A DNA stretch of 39,268 nt from Elusimicrobiota bacterium (GTDB lineage Bacteria > Elusimicrobiota > Elusimicrobia > UBA1565 > UBA9628), in NCBI GenBank assembly GCA_003452935.1, contig DMMY01000028.1:1-39268 (forward strand). Reading direction: 5' to 3'. Under the pieces are notes generated by a model. It did no database searches and had not been told where the DNA came from. It saw only the letters and a list, made by a program, of their open reading frames with translations. Shown one piece after another: positions 14,940-22,933 of this stretch (the first letter of the stretch is position 1; each line of letters starts with the position of its first letter). The translations under genes and the position numbers were made by a program.

Positions 14940-15395
14940 TTAGAGGCTTATGACGTCGCCGGCGACGTCGCACTGCAGGCTCTGGACCCGCCAATCGCCG
15001 TTATCGCGAATCATGGTCACGCGGCCGGTCACTTTCTGCCCGCCCACGGTCTCGCCGGTCATGGTCAGCAGCGCCTCGTCGCGGCGCACGCTGACGCCGC
15101 GCAATTGCGGCCGGTAGGGCAGGCCGGCGAAAAGGATCTTCATCTTCATGTCGTCGGATAGGACCGCGGTCCTATCCAGCCACTGGTCGAAGCGCCGGGT
15201 CAGGTCCGCCGACATGTGGCGCCGCGCGGCGCGTGCGTCTAAATGGAAGACGGCCTCATGATAAGAAAGGAAGGCCTGCCGCGCGCCGCTGGGCTGGGCC
15301 CGACGGCAAGCGGCAAAGAAAGCGCAAAGAGCGGCGAGACTTAAGGCCAGTCCTTGGATCGTCCTGCAAATTCCGCGCGAACCGCCTGCTTTCAT
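14940..15395 (-). CDS. Putative lipoprotein, unknown function
   Basis: The 151-residue protein has an N-terminal signal with lipobox-like FAAC (Cys30). The mature part looks like a small NTF2-like or DUF4878-type fold: a helix AFLSYHEAVFHLDARAARRHMSADL, then strands RGVSVRRDEALLTM, VTGRVTMIRDNGDWRVQSL. The NTF2-like idea is by pattern only. It is convergent with the preceding lipoprotein gene; 21 bases separate the stops and I see no terminator. The start is backed by an extended -10 box eight bases upstream. Confidence 0.72.
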   Translation of the reverse strand: MKAGGSRGICRTIQGLALSLAALCAFFAACRRAQPSGARQAFLSYHEAVFHLDARAARRHMSADLTRRFDQWLDRTAVLSDDMKMKILFAGLPYRPQLRGVSVRRDEALLTMTGETVGGQKVTGRVTMIRDNGDWRVQSLQCDVAGDVISL

Positions 15396-15403
15396 GGCGG
15401 CAT

Positions 15404-15412
15404 ATTATAACA
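15404..15412 (-). promoter_or_regulatory. Extended -10 promoter abutting the 15395 lipoprotein start
   Basis: On the minus strand TGTTATAAT is a perfect TGn-TATAAT extended -10. Eight bases separate it from the ATG at 15395, so transcription should begin 0-2 bases before the start codon. No Shine-Dalgarno is present. Confidence 0.6.
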
Positions 15413-15503
15413 TCTTTGGCCGCGCGCGCCGTGTTCGGGTCCTTTAATCGGGACCATAAGGCCTAGGTCATGATGGGTCTTTAGGCCTAAAACGTCGTTT
15501 TTG

Positions 15504-15512
15504 TGCTACAAT
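15504..15512 (+). promoter_or_regulatory. Extended -10 promoter of the serine protease gene
   Basis: TGCTACAAT matches the extended -10 form TGn-TACAAT. Transcription from about 15519 would give a 46-base leader with CAGGAGA Shine-Dalgarno before the ATG at 15565. An inverted AGGCCTA repeat lies just upstream (about 15460-15490). Confidence 0.5.
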
Positions 15513-15564
15513 GCGCAAGACGCATCGCACGGCGTCCGCCCAGACGGATTTTCAGGAGACTCGC

Positions 15565-16539
15565 ATGAGAAAATTTTTTTGGCTGACGACGTTGTCGGTC
15601 CTGTTCATGGGACGCTGCGCCCTGGCCCAGTTCCAGCCCGAGGTTGTTTACGGCGACGATGATCGGCTCGATCTGTATCAGGTCAAGGACGCCCGGGTTC
15701 TTAAGCTCGCGGACTCGACCGTGGCGCTCTTCGAGGCCGGAAGCGTCAGCCGGCCGCTGCTGCGCAGGCAAGCGCGGCTGGCCACGCAGCCCTACGGGAA
15801 AAGCGGAAACCTCTGCAAGGAAGAGCCTTTCTACGACCAGGAAACCGGCGCCTTTTGCTCGGGATCGCTCATCGCCCCGGACATAATCATGACCGCCGGC
15901 CACTGCGTCAAGAGCGCCGTCGACTGCCGGGGCACCAAGTTCGTATTCGGCTTTGGCATCAAGAAAGCCGGTCAAATGCCCAAGACCGTGCCCGCCTCCG
16001 AGGTCTACGGCTGCGCCGGCATCATCGCCCGCGCCCAGGAAAACGCCGGGGCCGACTGGGCCTTGATCAAGCTGGACCGGATCGTCAAGAATCACGCGCC
16101 TCTGGCCCTGCATCGGACCAACGACATCGCCAACGGCGCGGAACTTTTCGTCATCGGCCATCCAGCCGGTCTGCCCACCAAGGTCGCCGGCGGGGCCAGG
16201 GCGCGCGACGTCTCGCCGCAGGGATATTTCGTGGCTAACCTGGACACTTACGGCGGCAACTCGGGCTCGGCGGTCTTCAACGCCGCCAGCGGCCTCATCG
16301 AGGGCATCCTGGTGCGCGGCGAGGTTGACTATGTCGAGAAAGACGGCTGCCGCGTCTCCAATAAATGTCCGGTCGACGGGTGCCGGGGGGAGGACGTGAC
16401 CAAGATGTCAGCCGTCATCCCGCATATCCCTCCCGTTATGTCCCGGCGCAACTTGGCGCGGGCGGTCCCCCTCGGCGGGCGGCTCCCCGCTGTTTTAGAG
16501 GAACTGGGCGTCCCGGATTTCGATACGAACCGTCTTTAG
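15565..16539 (+). CDS. Secreted trypsin-like (S1) serine protease
   Basis: From ATG 15565 (Shine-Dalgarno CAGGAGA at 15552-15558) the product has 324 residues and a signal peptide, MRKFFWLTTLSVLFMGRCALA. An ATG further upstream at 15511 overlaps the -10 box and would bury the signal, so it is rejected. The catalytic triad is His113 (IIMTAGHC), Asp164 (AGADWALIKLD) and Ser233 (TYGGNSGSAVFN). GNSGS with preceding SLIAPDIIMTAGHC resembles glutamyl-endopeptidase/V8-like S1 enzymes. Cysteine-rich stretches (SNKCPVDGCRGED) suggest disulfides. It is convergent with the adenosyltransferase gene and overlaps it by four bases. Confidence 0.92.
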   Translation: MRKFFWLTTLSVLFMGRCALAQFQPEVVYGDDDRLDLYQVKDARVLKLADSTVALFEAGSVSRPLLRRQARLATQPYGKSGNLCKEEPFYDQETGAFCSGSLIAPDIIMTAGHCVKSAVDCRGTKFVFGFGIKKAGQMPKTVPASEVYGCAGIIARAQENAGADWALIKLDRIVKNHAPLALHRTNDIANGAELFVIGHPAGLPTKVAGGARARDVSPQGYFVANLDTYGGNSGSAVFNAASGLIEGILVRGEVDYVEKDGCRVSNKCPVDGCRGEDVTKMSAVIPHIPPVMSRRNLARAVPLGGRLPAVLEELGVPDFDTNRL

Positions 16540-17087
16540 CGCCAGAGAGGTTCAGGGCGCTGCTTTCTGGCATTGACCCAGCGCGCGGCCGCGAAGAGCC
16601 ATTGGGAGAGCCGGTTGAGGAAGGCCAAAAGCCCTTCCGGGACAGGCTCGCGGCCGGCCAGGGCCGCGACGTTGCGCTCGGCGCGGCGGCACACGGAGCG
16701 GGCCACATGCAGCCAGGCTCCGGCGGGACTGCCTCCGGGCACGACGAAGCCGGTGAGACGCGGCAGGTCGTAGTCTAGCAGCTCAAGGGAGCGCTCCAGG
16801 GCGCGGATATCCCGGGATAAAGAAAACGGCTTCTTGCCGCGGATAGGTTTGGGGCATGAGAAAGCGCAGCCAGCGGCCAGCAGCGCCTTTTGAGCATCCT
16901 CCAGCGTAGAGCTAACCCGGGCCATGGCGCGTCTTTGCGCCAACGCGGCCAGGGCCGCTCCCAAGACGGAGACAAGCTCATCGATATCCCCGCCCGCCAT
17001 GAGGCAAGGGCAGTCTTTGCGGACCTTGCGGCCGTTGCGCAGAAAGGTCCAGCCTTGGTCCGAGGCCTTGGTCGGCATACGGCTCAT
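16536..17087 (-). CDS. Cob(I)alamin adenosyltransferase, PduO type
   Basis: About 183 residues match the PduO/MMAB-type ATR fold that makes adenosylcobalamin from cob(I)alamin and ATP. Visible are the N-terminal AGGDIDELVSVLGAALA (family GTVDELNS), FVVPGGSPAGAWLHVARSVCRRAERNV (the conserved R..(C/R)RRAER segment) and LNRLSQWLFAAARWVN. The N-terminal ATP-binding K-x-G-D-x-G-x-T appears as TKASDQGWTFL, which is degenerate: the first Gly is replaced. Activity is therefore likely but not certain. The start could be ATG 17087 or 17078. No cobalamin-dependent enzyme or riboswitch is nearby. Confidence 0.82.
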   Translation of the reverse strand: MSRMPTKASDQGWTFLRNGRKVRKDCPCLMAGGDIDELVSVLGAALAALAQRRAMARVSSTLEDAQKALLAAGCAFSCPKPIRGKKPFSLSRDIRALERSLELLDYDLPRLTGFVVPGGSPAGAWLHVARSVCRRAERNVAALAGREPVPEGLLAFLNRLSQWLFAAARWVNARKQRPEPLWR

Positions 17088-17122
17088 CTTACCAAGTTTC
17101 AAATGACAAGAAATCCGGCCTA

Positions 17123-17151
17123 TTGATTGGCCCGCCCGTTAGGTCTATAAT
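17123..17151 (+). promoter_or_regulatory. Housekeeping-type promoter of gnd-zwf-pgl
   Basis: TTGATT (17123-17128), a 17-base spacer and a perfect TATAAT (17146-17151) form a near-consensus sigma-70 promoter. The predicted start is near 17158, giving a short leader with GGAGGA (17162-17167) before the gnd ATG at 17172. Confidence 0.85.
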
Positions 17152-17171
17152 GGGGCGGTTCGGAGGATATC

Positions 17172-18098
17172 ATGCGCATAGTGATGGTCGGTCTGGGTCG
17201 GATGGGCTACAACATGTCCGTCCGGCTTGTTAAGGGAGGGCACCGGGTCGTGGGCTGCGACCGGTCTGCGCAAGCGTTGGCCCGCGCCGCGCGAGCCGGC
17301 GCCGGGCAAGCCCAGGATCTTCGGCAAGCCGCGGCGAAGCTCAAGAGCCCGCGTCTGGTGTGGCTCATGATTCCAGCGGGCAAGCCGGTTTGGGAATCGG
17401 TGGACGCGTTGTCGGCTCTCCTATCCCCCGGCGACATGGTCGTCGACGGCGGCAATTCGCATTATAAGGATGCTGCCCGCCACGCCCAGGTCCTGGGCCG
17501 CAAGAAAATCGCTTTCATGGACGTGGGCGTCAGCGGCGGCATCTGGGGGCTCAAAGAGGGGTACTGCCTCATGGCCGGAGGCGCCCATGCGGATTTCAAG
17601 CGCGTTGAGCCTGCCCTCAAGACCTTGGCGCCCAAGCACGGCTATGCCTTGATGGGCCCGACCGGCGCCGGGCATTTCGTCAAGATGGTGCACAACGGAG
17701 TTGAATACGCCCTCATGCAGGCTTATGCCGAGGGCTTTGAGCTGGCGCGCACCTCGCCCTTCAAAATCGATTTGCACGGACTTTGCCGGCTCTGGAACCG
17801 CGGCAGCGTGGTCCGGTCTTGGCTTCTGGAACTGGCGCAAGAGGCTTTCCGTAAGGATCCCCAACTCAAGGGCTTGCGCGGCTGGGTCGAGGATTCCGGG
17901 GAAGGACGCTGGACCGTGCTCGACGCCATCGAGCGCGCGGTTCCGGCGCCGACCATCACCATGGCTTTATACGAGCGTTTCCGCTCCAGGCAGAGGGACT
18001 CCTTCGAGAATAAAGTTCTGGCCGCCCTGCGCCGCGAGTTCGGAGGTCACGCGGTCCATGCCGGGTCCGCCGCCACAATGACTCGGAGGCGGCGATGA
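17172..18098 (+). CDS. gnd: 6-phosphogluconate dehydrogenase, decarboxylating (short form)
   Basis: The 308-residue protein is the short GntZ/YqeC-type enzyme, which converts 6-phosphogluconate to ribulose 5-phosphate and CO2. It has the N-terminal Rossmann motif VGLGRMGYNM, then VDGGNSHYKD, MDVGVSGGIWGLKEGYCLMAGG (the substrate loop) and GPTGAGHFVKMVHNGVEYALMQAYAEG with the catalytic Lys. Long enzymes are about 470 residues; this is not a truncation but the known short class. Start ATG 17172 has GGAGGA five bases upstream. The stop overlaps zwf in an ATGA, and together with pgl it forms the full oxidative pentose-phosphate branch. Confidence 0.95.
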   Translation: MRIVMVGLGRMGYNMSVRLVKGGHRVVGCDRSAQALARAARAGAGQAQDLRQAAAKLKSPRLVWLMIPAGKPVWESVDALSALLSPGDMVVDGGNSHYKDAARHAQVLGRKKIAFMDVGVSGGIWGLKEGYCLMAGGAHADFKRVEPALKTLAPKHGYALMGPTGAGHFVKMVHNGVEYALMQAYAEGFELARTSPFKIDLHGLCRLWNRGSVVRSWLLELAQEAFRKDPQLKGLRGWVEDSGEGRWTVLDAIERAVPAPTITMALYERFRSRQRDSFENKVLAALRREFGGHAVHAGSAATMTRRRR

Positions 18099-19540
18099 AC
18101 GGGTCGGAACTGCGCTCCGGGCCGGGCCTGAGATTCAGCATCCGCGAAGGGCTCTGCATGGAGCATGCGCCGGACCCTTGCGGCTTGGTCGTTTTCGGAG
18201 CATCCGGCGATTTGGCTGGCCGCAAGCTCTTTCCCGCGCTCAACGGCTTGCGCGAGCGCAAGCTCCTGCCCAAGGGTTTTTTCGTGCTCGGCGTCAGCCG
18301 CACGCCCATTGATCCCGCGCGTTTCGGCGGGCTTTCGCCGGTGGAGCATCTCCAGGGCGATTACACGGCGGCTGAAACTTATCAGAGGCTTAAAGTGCTT
18401 CTCCAGCGACTCGCCAACCGGCACGACACGCAAGGCAATGTCATTTTCTATCTGGCGGTGCCTCCCGCGCTCTATACATCCATCACGCATTACTTGGGCC
18501 GCGCCGGGCTCCTGGAGCAAGGCTGGGGCGGCTGGGCCAGGCTCGCCATAGAAAAGCCCTTTGGCCGGGATCTGGCCAGCGCCGCGGCGCTCGGAGTGGA
18601 GCTCTGCTGCCACATCCAGGAGCCCAGGGTTTACCGCATGGATCATTACCTGGGCAAGGAAACGGTCCAAAACGTTCTCATGTTCAGGTTCGCCAATTCC
18701 ATATTCGAACCGGTATGGAACCGCGCCTATATCGACCATGTCCAGATTTCGGTCCTGGAAAGCGACGGCGTGGGCCGCCGCGCCGGGTATTACGATTCCT
18801 CCGGAGTGTTGCGCGACATGTTCCAGAACCATATGCTTCAGCTCTTGGCCCTGGTCGCCATGGAGCCGCCGGCGAGCTTCGCGGCGGAACACGTGCGCGA
18901 CGAGAAGATCAAGGTGTTCCGCGCGCTGACTCCTTTTGACGAGCGCCGGCTCGTGGATCAAGCCGTGTTCGGCCAATACCTCGGCTATCGCGAGGAACCC
19001 GGAGTGGCCGCCGCCTCCGAGACCCCGACCTACGCGGCCCTGGGACTGCGCATCGAGAACTGGCGCTGGAGCGGGGTCCCCTTTTACCTGCGCTCGGGCA
19101 AGTCCCTAAAGAAGCGTTCGGCCGAGATCGCCGTGTTCTTCAGGCCCGTGCCGCATTCGGTTTTCCAGCCGCTGCTCCCGGCCCACCTCCAGCCCAACGT
19201 CCTGGTCTTCCGCATACAACCCGACGAAGGAGTGTCGCTGTCCATCGAGGCCAAGAAGCCCGGCCCCAAGACCTGCATCGGGACCCTCACCATGGACTTC
19301 GACTACGCCGAGGCCTTTGCCGAGCGGGCCCCGGAGGCATATCAACGCCTGCTGCTGGACCTCATGCTCGGAGACCAGACCTTGTTTCCCCGGCAGGACG
19401 GTCTGGAGGAATGCTGGCGATTCGTGGAACCGCTGCTCAAGGGCAACGGCAAGCTGGCCTCTTACGCTCCCGGTTCCTGGGGGCCGGTCGAGTCGGACAA
19501 CATGCTCTCGGTCGAAGATCGCTATTGGAGAGAGCCATAA
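18095..19540 (+). CDS. zwf: Glucose-6-phosphate 1-dehydrogenase
   Basis: The 481-residue protein shows the NADP-binding GASGDLAGRKLFPAL (about 34-48), the substrate-site RMDHYLGKETVQN and the AIEKPFGRDL strand. It oxidises glucose 6-phosphate to 6-phosphogluconolactone with NADP+. The first 26 residues are an extension: an alternative start at Met22 (MEHAPDP) would give a more typical N-terminus. ATG 18095 overlaps the gnd stop by four bases. The TAA stop (19538-19540) overlaps the presumed pgl start. Confidence 0.96.
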   Translation: MNGSELRSGPGLRFSIREGLCMEHAPDPCGLVVFGASGDLAGRKLFPALNGLRERKLLPKGFFVLGVSRTPIDPARFGGLSPVEHLQGDYTAAETYQRLKVLLQRLANRHDTQGNVIFYLAVPPALYTSITHYLGRAGLLEQGWGGWARLAIEKPFGRDLASAAALGVELCCHIQEPRVYRMDHYLGKETVQNVLMFRFANSIFEPVWNRAYIDHVQISVLESDGVGRRAGYYDSSGVLRDMFQNHMLQLLALVAMEPPASFAAEHVRDEKIKVFRALTPFDERRLVDQAVFGQYLGYREEPGVAAASETPTYAALGLRIENWRWSGVPFYLRSGKSLKKRSAEIAVFFRPVPHSVFQPLLPAHLQPNVLVFRIQPDEGVSLSIEAKKPGPKTCIGTLTMDFDYAEAFAERAPEAYQRLLLDLMLGDQTLFPRQDGLEECWRFVEPLLKGNGKLASYAPGSWGPVESDNMLSVEDRYWREP

Positions 19541-20265
19541 AGCCTGAACTGCGCGTTTTTCCCGACCAGGAAGCTCTGGCCGAGGCCGCGGCCCGGATGT
19601 GGCGCGAAGCGGCCGAGGGGGCCGTGGCGGAGCGTGGAAAATTCCAGGTCGTCCTTTCTGGAGGCTCGACCCCGCGGGCTCTCTATCGCCTTCTGGCCCA
19701 GCCGCCTTGGCATAGCCTGCCTTGGACCGAGACCGAGATTTTCTGGGGCGACGAGCGTCATGTGCCGCCCTATGACGCAGCCAGCAACCAACGCTTGGCG
19801 CGCGAGGCGTTGCTGGACCGGGCGCCTATCCCGGCCGCCAATATTCATCCCATGCCCACGGCTTCCGCGCCCGAAAGCGATGCCGCGGCTTATGAGGCGC
19901 AACTGCGTCAGGTTTTTTCCGGCTGCGAGTGGCCCGCCTTTGACTTGGCTTGGCTGGGCTTGGGGGAGGACGGACATACCGCTTCCCTTTTTCCAGGAGA
20001 CGCGGCCACCAAGGAAAAGACGCGCTGGGCGACCGCGGCTCATGCGCCTGCAGGGATTAGCGATCGCATCACCTTGACCGCCCCGGCCCTCAATGCTGCC
20101 CGGCAAGTCGTGTTCTTGGTCAGCGGCGCGGCCAAGGCCGATATCCTGCGCGAGGTTTTGCAGGGGAGACTGTCAGCGCTGGATGCGCCTGCCAAGCTTA
20201 TTAAACCGGTTTCCGGACGGCTCTGCTTTCTCGCGGACCGGGACGCGGCTGGCGCGCTCAGGTAG
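19525..20265 (+). CDS. pgl: 6-phosphogluconolactonase
   Basis: The product of about 246 residues hydrolyses 6-phosphogluconolactone. Motifs are FQVVLSGGSTPRALYRLLA, EIFWGDERHVPP and WLGLGEDGHTASLFPG (catalytic His region), as in DevB/Pgl. No ATG or GTG is available near the N-terminus. TTG at 19525 is used here. ATA at 19537 is the other candidate: it overlaps the zwf TAA as ATAA and has GGAG six bases upstream, mirroring the ATGA junction of gnd-zwf. It is the last gene of the operon; an AT-rich gap follows. Confidence 0.93.
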   Translation: MERAIKPELRVFPDQEALAEAAARMWREAAEGAVAERGKFQVVLSGGSTPRALYRLLAQPPWHSLPWTETEIFWGDERHVPPYDAASNQRLAREALLDRAPIPAANIHPMPTASAPESDAAAYEAQLRQVFSGCEWPAFDLAWLGLGEDGHTASLFPGDAATKEKTRWATAAHAPAGISDRITLTAPALNAARQVVFLVSGAAKADILREVLQGRLSALDAPAKLIKPVSGRLCFLADRDAAGALR

Positions 20266-20440
20266 GTCTTTTGGTCCATCCCCGCGATATCTCCGAATGA
20301 CGCAATTGCAATGAAGGCGTTTGAGGGTTGGCGGTGGGGCGCTGATAGATGTGTTTTAAGAAATGGCGCATATAGGCCGGCGCGTTTTCGCGCTGACGGA
20401 CGCCGGACTCGATAAGATGGGCTTGCTTGCATTTTTCTCC

Positions 20441-20484
20441 CTCCTGTTTTATCAATGCGTTTTTTCGTATCGATAAAACAGGAG
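20441..20484. repeat. Long inverted repeat (13-bp outer stem)
   Basis: CTCCTGTTTTATC (20441-20453) pairs perfectly with GATAAAACAGGAG (20472-20484). The inner ATGCG/CGTAT (20455-20459, 20466-20470) can extend the stem around a TTTTTT loop. There is no T-run after it, so it is not a typical terminator. Confidence 0.8.
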
Positions 20485-20666
20485 ATGCGTAGACGTTGCC
20501 GACAGGCGATGAGTTCGAGAATACGGCTCTGCTGAATGCCTGCAAAATGGCAGCGACTTGTGAGATAAATTATGCTGTTAATAAATGCACTTTTCTTAAT
20601 TTTACCTTCAGCGCTGGTGGTAAATTTATAAAAAGCGCTTATTAAATAATATTTTTTATCGTGCCA

Positions 20667-20697
20667 AGTCGCTGGCCATTTGTTTGGCCGAGCGACT
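20667..20697. repeat. Inverted repeat, 12-bp stem with one bulge
   Basis: AGTCGCTGGCCA (20667-20678) pairs with TGGCC (20685-20689) and AGCGACT (20691-20697), with G20690 bulged and a 6-base loop. It lies near the right edge of the AT-rich island. Confidence 0.75.
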
Positions 20698-20785
20698 GTA
20701 ATGGCCGCGATAGTCCCCATAACACCGAAGCGCCGTTAACTTAGAGGGGATGGGTCTTTTGACCCAGGCGCTGGCCTGCCGCCGC

Positions 20786-21112
20786 ATGATACTTTATCTT
20801 ATGAACTTCTCGCCTCTGCCCGAACAAATCCAATCCTTGCTGGCTGGCCTCGTCGAGTTCGCCGCTCTCTGCATGGCGGCTTTATGGTGCATTCTAAAAG
20901 CGAAGCGGCGCCGCCGCAACCGGACAGCGCGCGTCAGCCTGCTTATCCCTTCGGCCTCGGAAACAAGAGGCAGCGTGGCTCGTTTCCGCGAAGCCGCGGC
21001 TCGCTACTTCAACCTGGAATTCGTCTGGGATCATTACGACGAGGGCCGCGTTCTGTGGCTGCCCGTCAGGCGTCGGTCGCGCCCGGCCGGGCCCGGTCAT
21101 TTCTCGACATAG
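20786..21112 (+). CDS. Small membrane protein, unknown function
   Basis: The frame codes for about 108 residues from ATG 20786 (alternatives: ATG 20750, giving 120 residues, or ATG 20801). One hydrophobic helix lies near the N-terminus (QSLLAGLVEFAALCMAALWCIL), followed by a very basic KAKRRRRNRTAR stop-transfer and a cytoplasmic tail ending in a basic PVRRRSRPAGPG. The 3' end overlaps the convergent U32 gene by 16 bases. I know no family. Codon use past the helix looks like that of real genes here, but evidence is modest. Confidence 0.42.
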   Translation: MILYLMNFSPLPEQIQSLLAGLVEFAALCMAALWCILKAKRRRRNRTARVSLLIPSASETRGSVARFREAAARYFNLEFVWDHYDEGRVLWLPVRRRSRPAGPGHFST

Positions 21113-22911
21113 ACTCCCATCAGGCACCGGCCGCAGTCGAACTCGAGGCGCAATCTGCCGCCCTTGGCGTCATGGAGAAAAAGCGGGGCCAATGGCCGGC
21201 CTTGGCCGCAGGCTTGCAAGGCGCGGCGCAGGCAGTATTTGCAGGTCATGACGCGCGTGCCCGCGGGCACGGGACCGGTTTCCAAAGCCGGGGCCACGGT
21301 GGTGACGCCGTGAGCGCGCAGAAATTTTTCCGCAGTCCGGTTGAGCACGTTGGCTTCGAAGCCCAAGTTCGTCTCCGGATGCTTGGCTGGGGTCGTCATT
21401 GGCTGACGCCGCTCTCGGGCATAGGACCGCAATCTGGCGGCTGTGAGCGCTTCCACCGCCTTGCGGCGCAGGCTGTTGAGAGCGGCCACGGGCACGAAAA
21501 CAGGAGGGACAGGCAGCGTCACGTCGCCGGCTTCAAAGGGGGTGCCTCCCAATTTGGCCAGCTGCCGCTTCAGGGTCTGCGCGGCGAGGTCCGCGTTCTT
21601 GGGACAGGCCACGGCGCACTGGGCCGTAGCGCAAGCCTCGATGCCGTCTTCATCCTTGAGTTTGAGCTTCAACCCGCCTTGCGTCCGGAACAACTCGAGG
21701 GCCACGCGCAGACGGCGCTCCACCCGCGCCGAGGCCAACGCCTTGAGCCAAAGACGGTCGTGATTCCTGAACAGGCTCGTCCCCGGCGCGATGCCGGCCG
21801 GGTCCTCGACCCATATCCGCCCGCCTTCCGCTTGATTGACCGCGGTGCCGCGCAGAGCCGCCTTTTGGTCGAAAAAACAGAGCCCGTCGCCTGGGTTGAG
21901 GGCGACTTGTTCCTGGATTTCGAGTCTTGTTCCATGAACTTCGCGCACCATGCCCGCGGGCTCGCCCATGAACGCGGGCGCGGCATGGCAATGCATGGCC
22001 GCGTCGCGACCTTGCAGAAAATATGTGGTATAGCCCCGATTGAAGGTCTTGCCTGGGTCAGGCGTGAAATCCGCGGCCACCGCTCCGGAGGAGGCTTTTC
22101 TGGCCTCGCCCCCGGACAGGAGCTCGTCTAAGGCGCGCCGATAGAAGAGGACCGTGTTGCGCACATAATCCTCGTCCTTGAGCCGGCCTTCGATCTTGAA
22201 CGAGGTGATGCCGGCGCGGAGAAGTTCCCGCAGGCGCGCGGAGAGATTCGAGTCCTTCAGGCATAAAGCATGGCAGTTCTCGGCCACGATCCGTCCGGAG
22301 CCGTCGCGCACTTCATAAGGCTTGCGGCAGGGCTGGGCGCACTCCCCGCGGTTGGCGCTGCGTCCGCCTCGGGCATAGCTGAGATAGCAGCGCCCGCTGT
22401 AAGAGACGCACAAGGCTCCATGCACGAAGAATTCCAGTTCGATGCCGGGCGCGGCCGCGGCGATGCGGCGGATTTCAACGAGGGAGAGCTCCCGGGCCAG
22501 GATGGCGCGCTTAAAACCCAGGTCTTGCAGGAAGCTTACGCGCTCGGGCGTGAGATTGTGCATCTGCGTGCTGGCGATAAGGGGCACGGGCGGCAGGTCA
22601 AGCTCCAGAAACGCGAAGTCCTGGACAATGACGCCGTCTACCCCGTCATCATGCAGCTGCCCCACCAGGCGCCGGGCGTCCTCGAGCTCGGCGTCGCGCA
22701 AAATGGTGTTGACGGCGACGTAGACCTTGGCGCGGAAAAGATGGGCGCGGGATATCAGCCGGGCAATGTCTTCGCGGCTGTTGGCCGCGGCTTGGCGCGC
22801 TCCAAAACGCTCGGCGCCTATATACACGCTGTCGGCCCCGCATTCTATCGCGGCCAGGCCGCAAGCCAGGTTTTTGGCCGGGGCCAGCAACTCGATGGAT
22901 TTTCCGTTCAC
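21097..22911 (-). CDS. Peptidase U32 family protein, RlhA/YdcP-like
   Basis: The 604-residue protein begins ELLAPAKNLACGLAAIECGADSVYIG, the U32 TIM-barrel start. It carries the signature ELEFFVHGALCVSYSGRCYLS with GECAQPCRKPY after it, which supplies the four cysteines thought to bind an Fe-S cluster, and then ITSFKIEGRLK. A Cys-rich C-terminus (MTCKYCLRRALQACG, LEFDCGRCLMGVY) matches the longer RlhA-type proteins. RlhA hydroxylates C2501 of 23S rRNA in E. coli using prephenate-linked chemistry; other U32 members work in ubiquinone synthesis or as secreted proteases. RlhA-like is therefore the best guess. Start ATG 22911. Confidence 0.88.
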   Translation of the reverse strand: MNGKSIELLAPAKNLACGLAAIECGADSVYIGAERFGARQAAANSREDIARLISRAHLFRAKVYVAVNTILRDAELEDARRLVGQLHDDGVDGVIVQDFAFLELDLPPVPLIASTQMHNLTPERVSFLQDLGFKRAILARELSLVEIRRIAAAAPGIELEFFVHGALCVSYSGRCYLSYARGGRSANRGECAQPCRKPYEVRDGSGRIVAENCHALCLKDSNLSARLRELLRAGITSFKIEGRLKDEDYVRNTVLFYRRALDELLSGGEARKASSGAVAADFTPDPGKTFNRGYTTYFLQGRDAAMHCHAAPAFMGEPAGMVREVHGTRLEIQEQVALNPGDGLCFFDQKAALRGTAVNQAEGGRIWVEDPAGIAPGTSLFRNHDRLWLKALASARVERRLRVALELFRTQGGLKLKLKDEDGIEACATAQCAVACPKNADLAAQTLKRQLAKLGGTPFEAGDVTLPVPPVFVPVAALNSLRRKAVEALTAARLRSYARERRQPMTTPAKHPETNLGFEANVLNRTAEKFLRAHGVTTVAPALETGPVPAGTRVMTCKYCLRRALQACGQGRPLAPLFLHDAKGGRLRLEFDCGRCLMGVYVEK

Positions 22912-22933
22912 TGTGGCGGCTGTTGGCCGGGGC

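Larger units (their letters stand above)
20266..20785. other. AT-rich, hairpin-rich intergenic island
   Basis: About 520 bases without a convincing gene. Base composition drops sharply relative to the surrounding genes, with runs such as TTAATTTTACC and TAAATAATATTTTTTATC. Two strong inverted repeats are annotated separately. A 95-codon minus-strand frame (20258-20545) and a longer one running into pgl show no family likeness. It may be a remnant of a small mobile element or acquired DNA. The first part may also hold the 3' end of the pgl transcript. Confidence 0.55.

Noticed and set aside
20258..20545. 95-codon minus-strand frame, possible transposase fragment
   Set aside because: I could find no transposase motif, so I left the region as non-coding.
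20040..20720. 226-codon minus-strand frame in the AT-rich island
   Set aside because: Its C-terminal third is antisense pgl, the rest has no family likeness, and no promoter or Shine-Dalgarno is evident.
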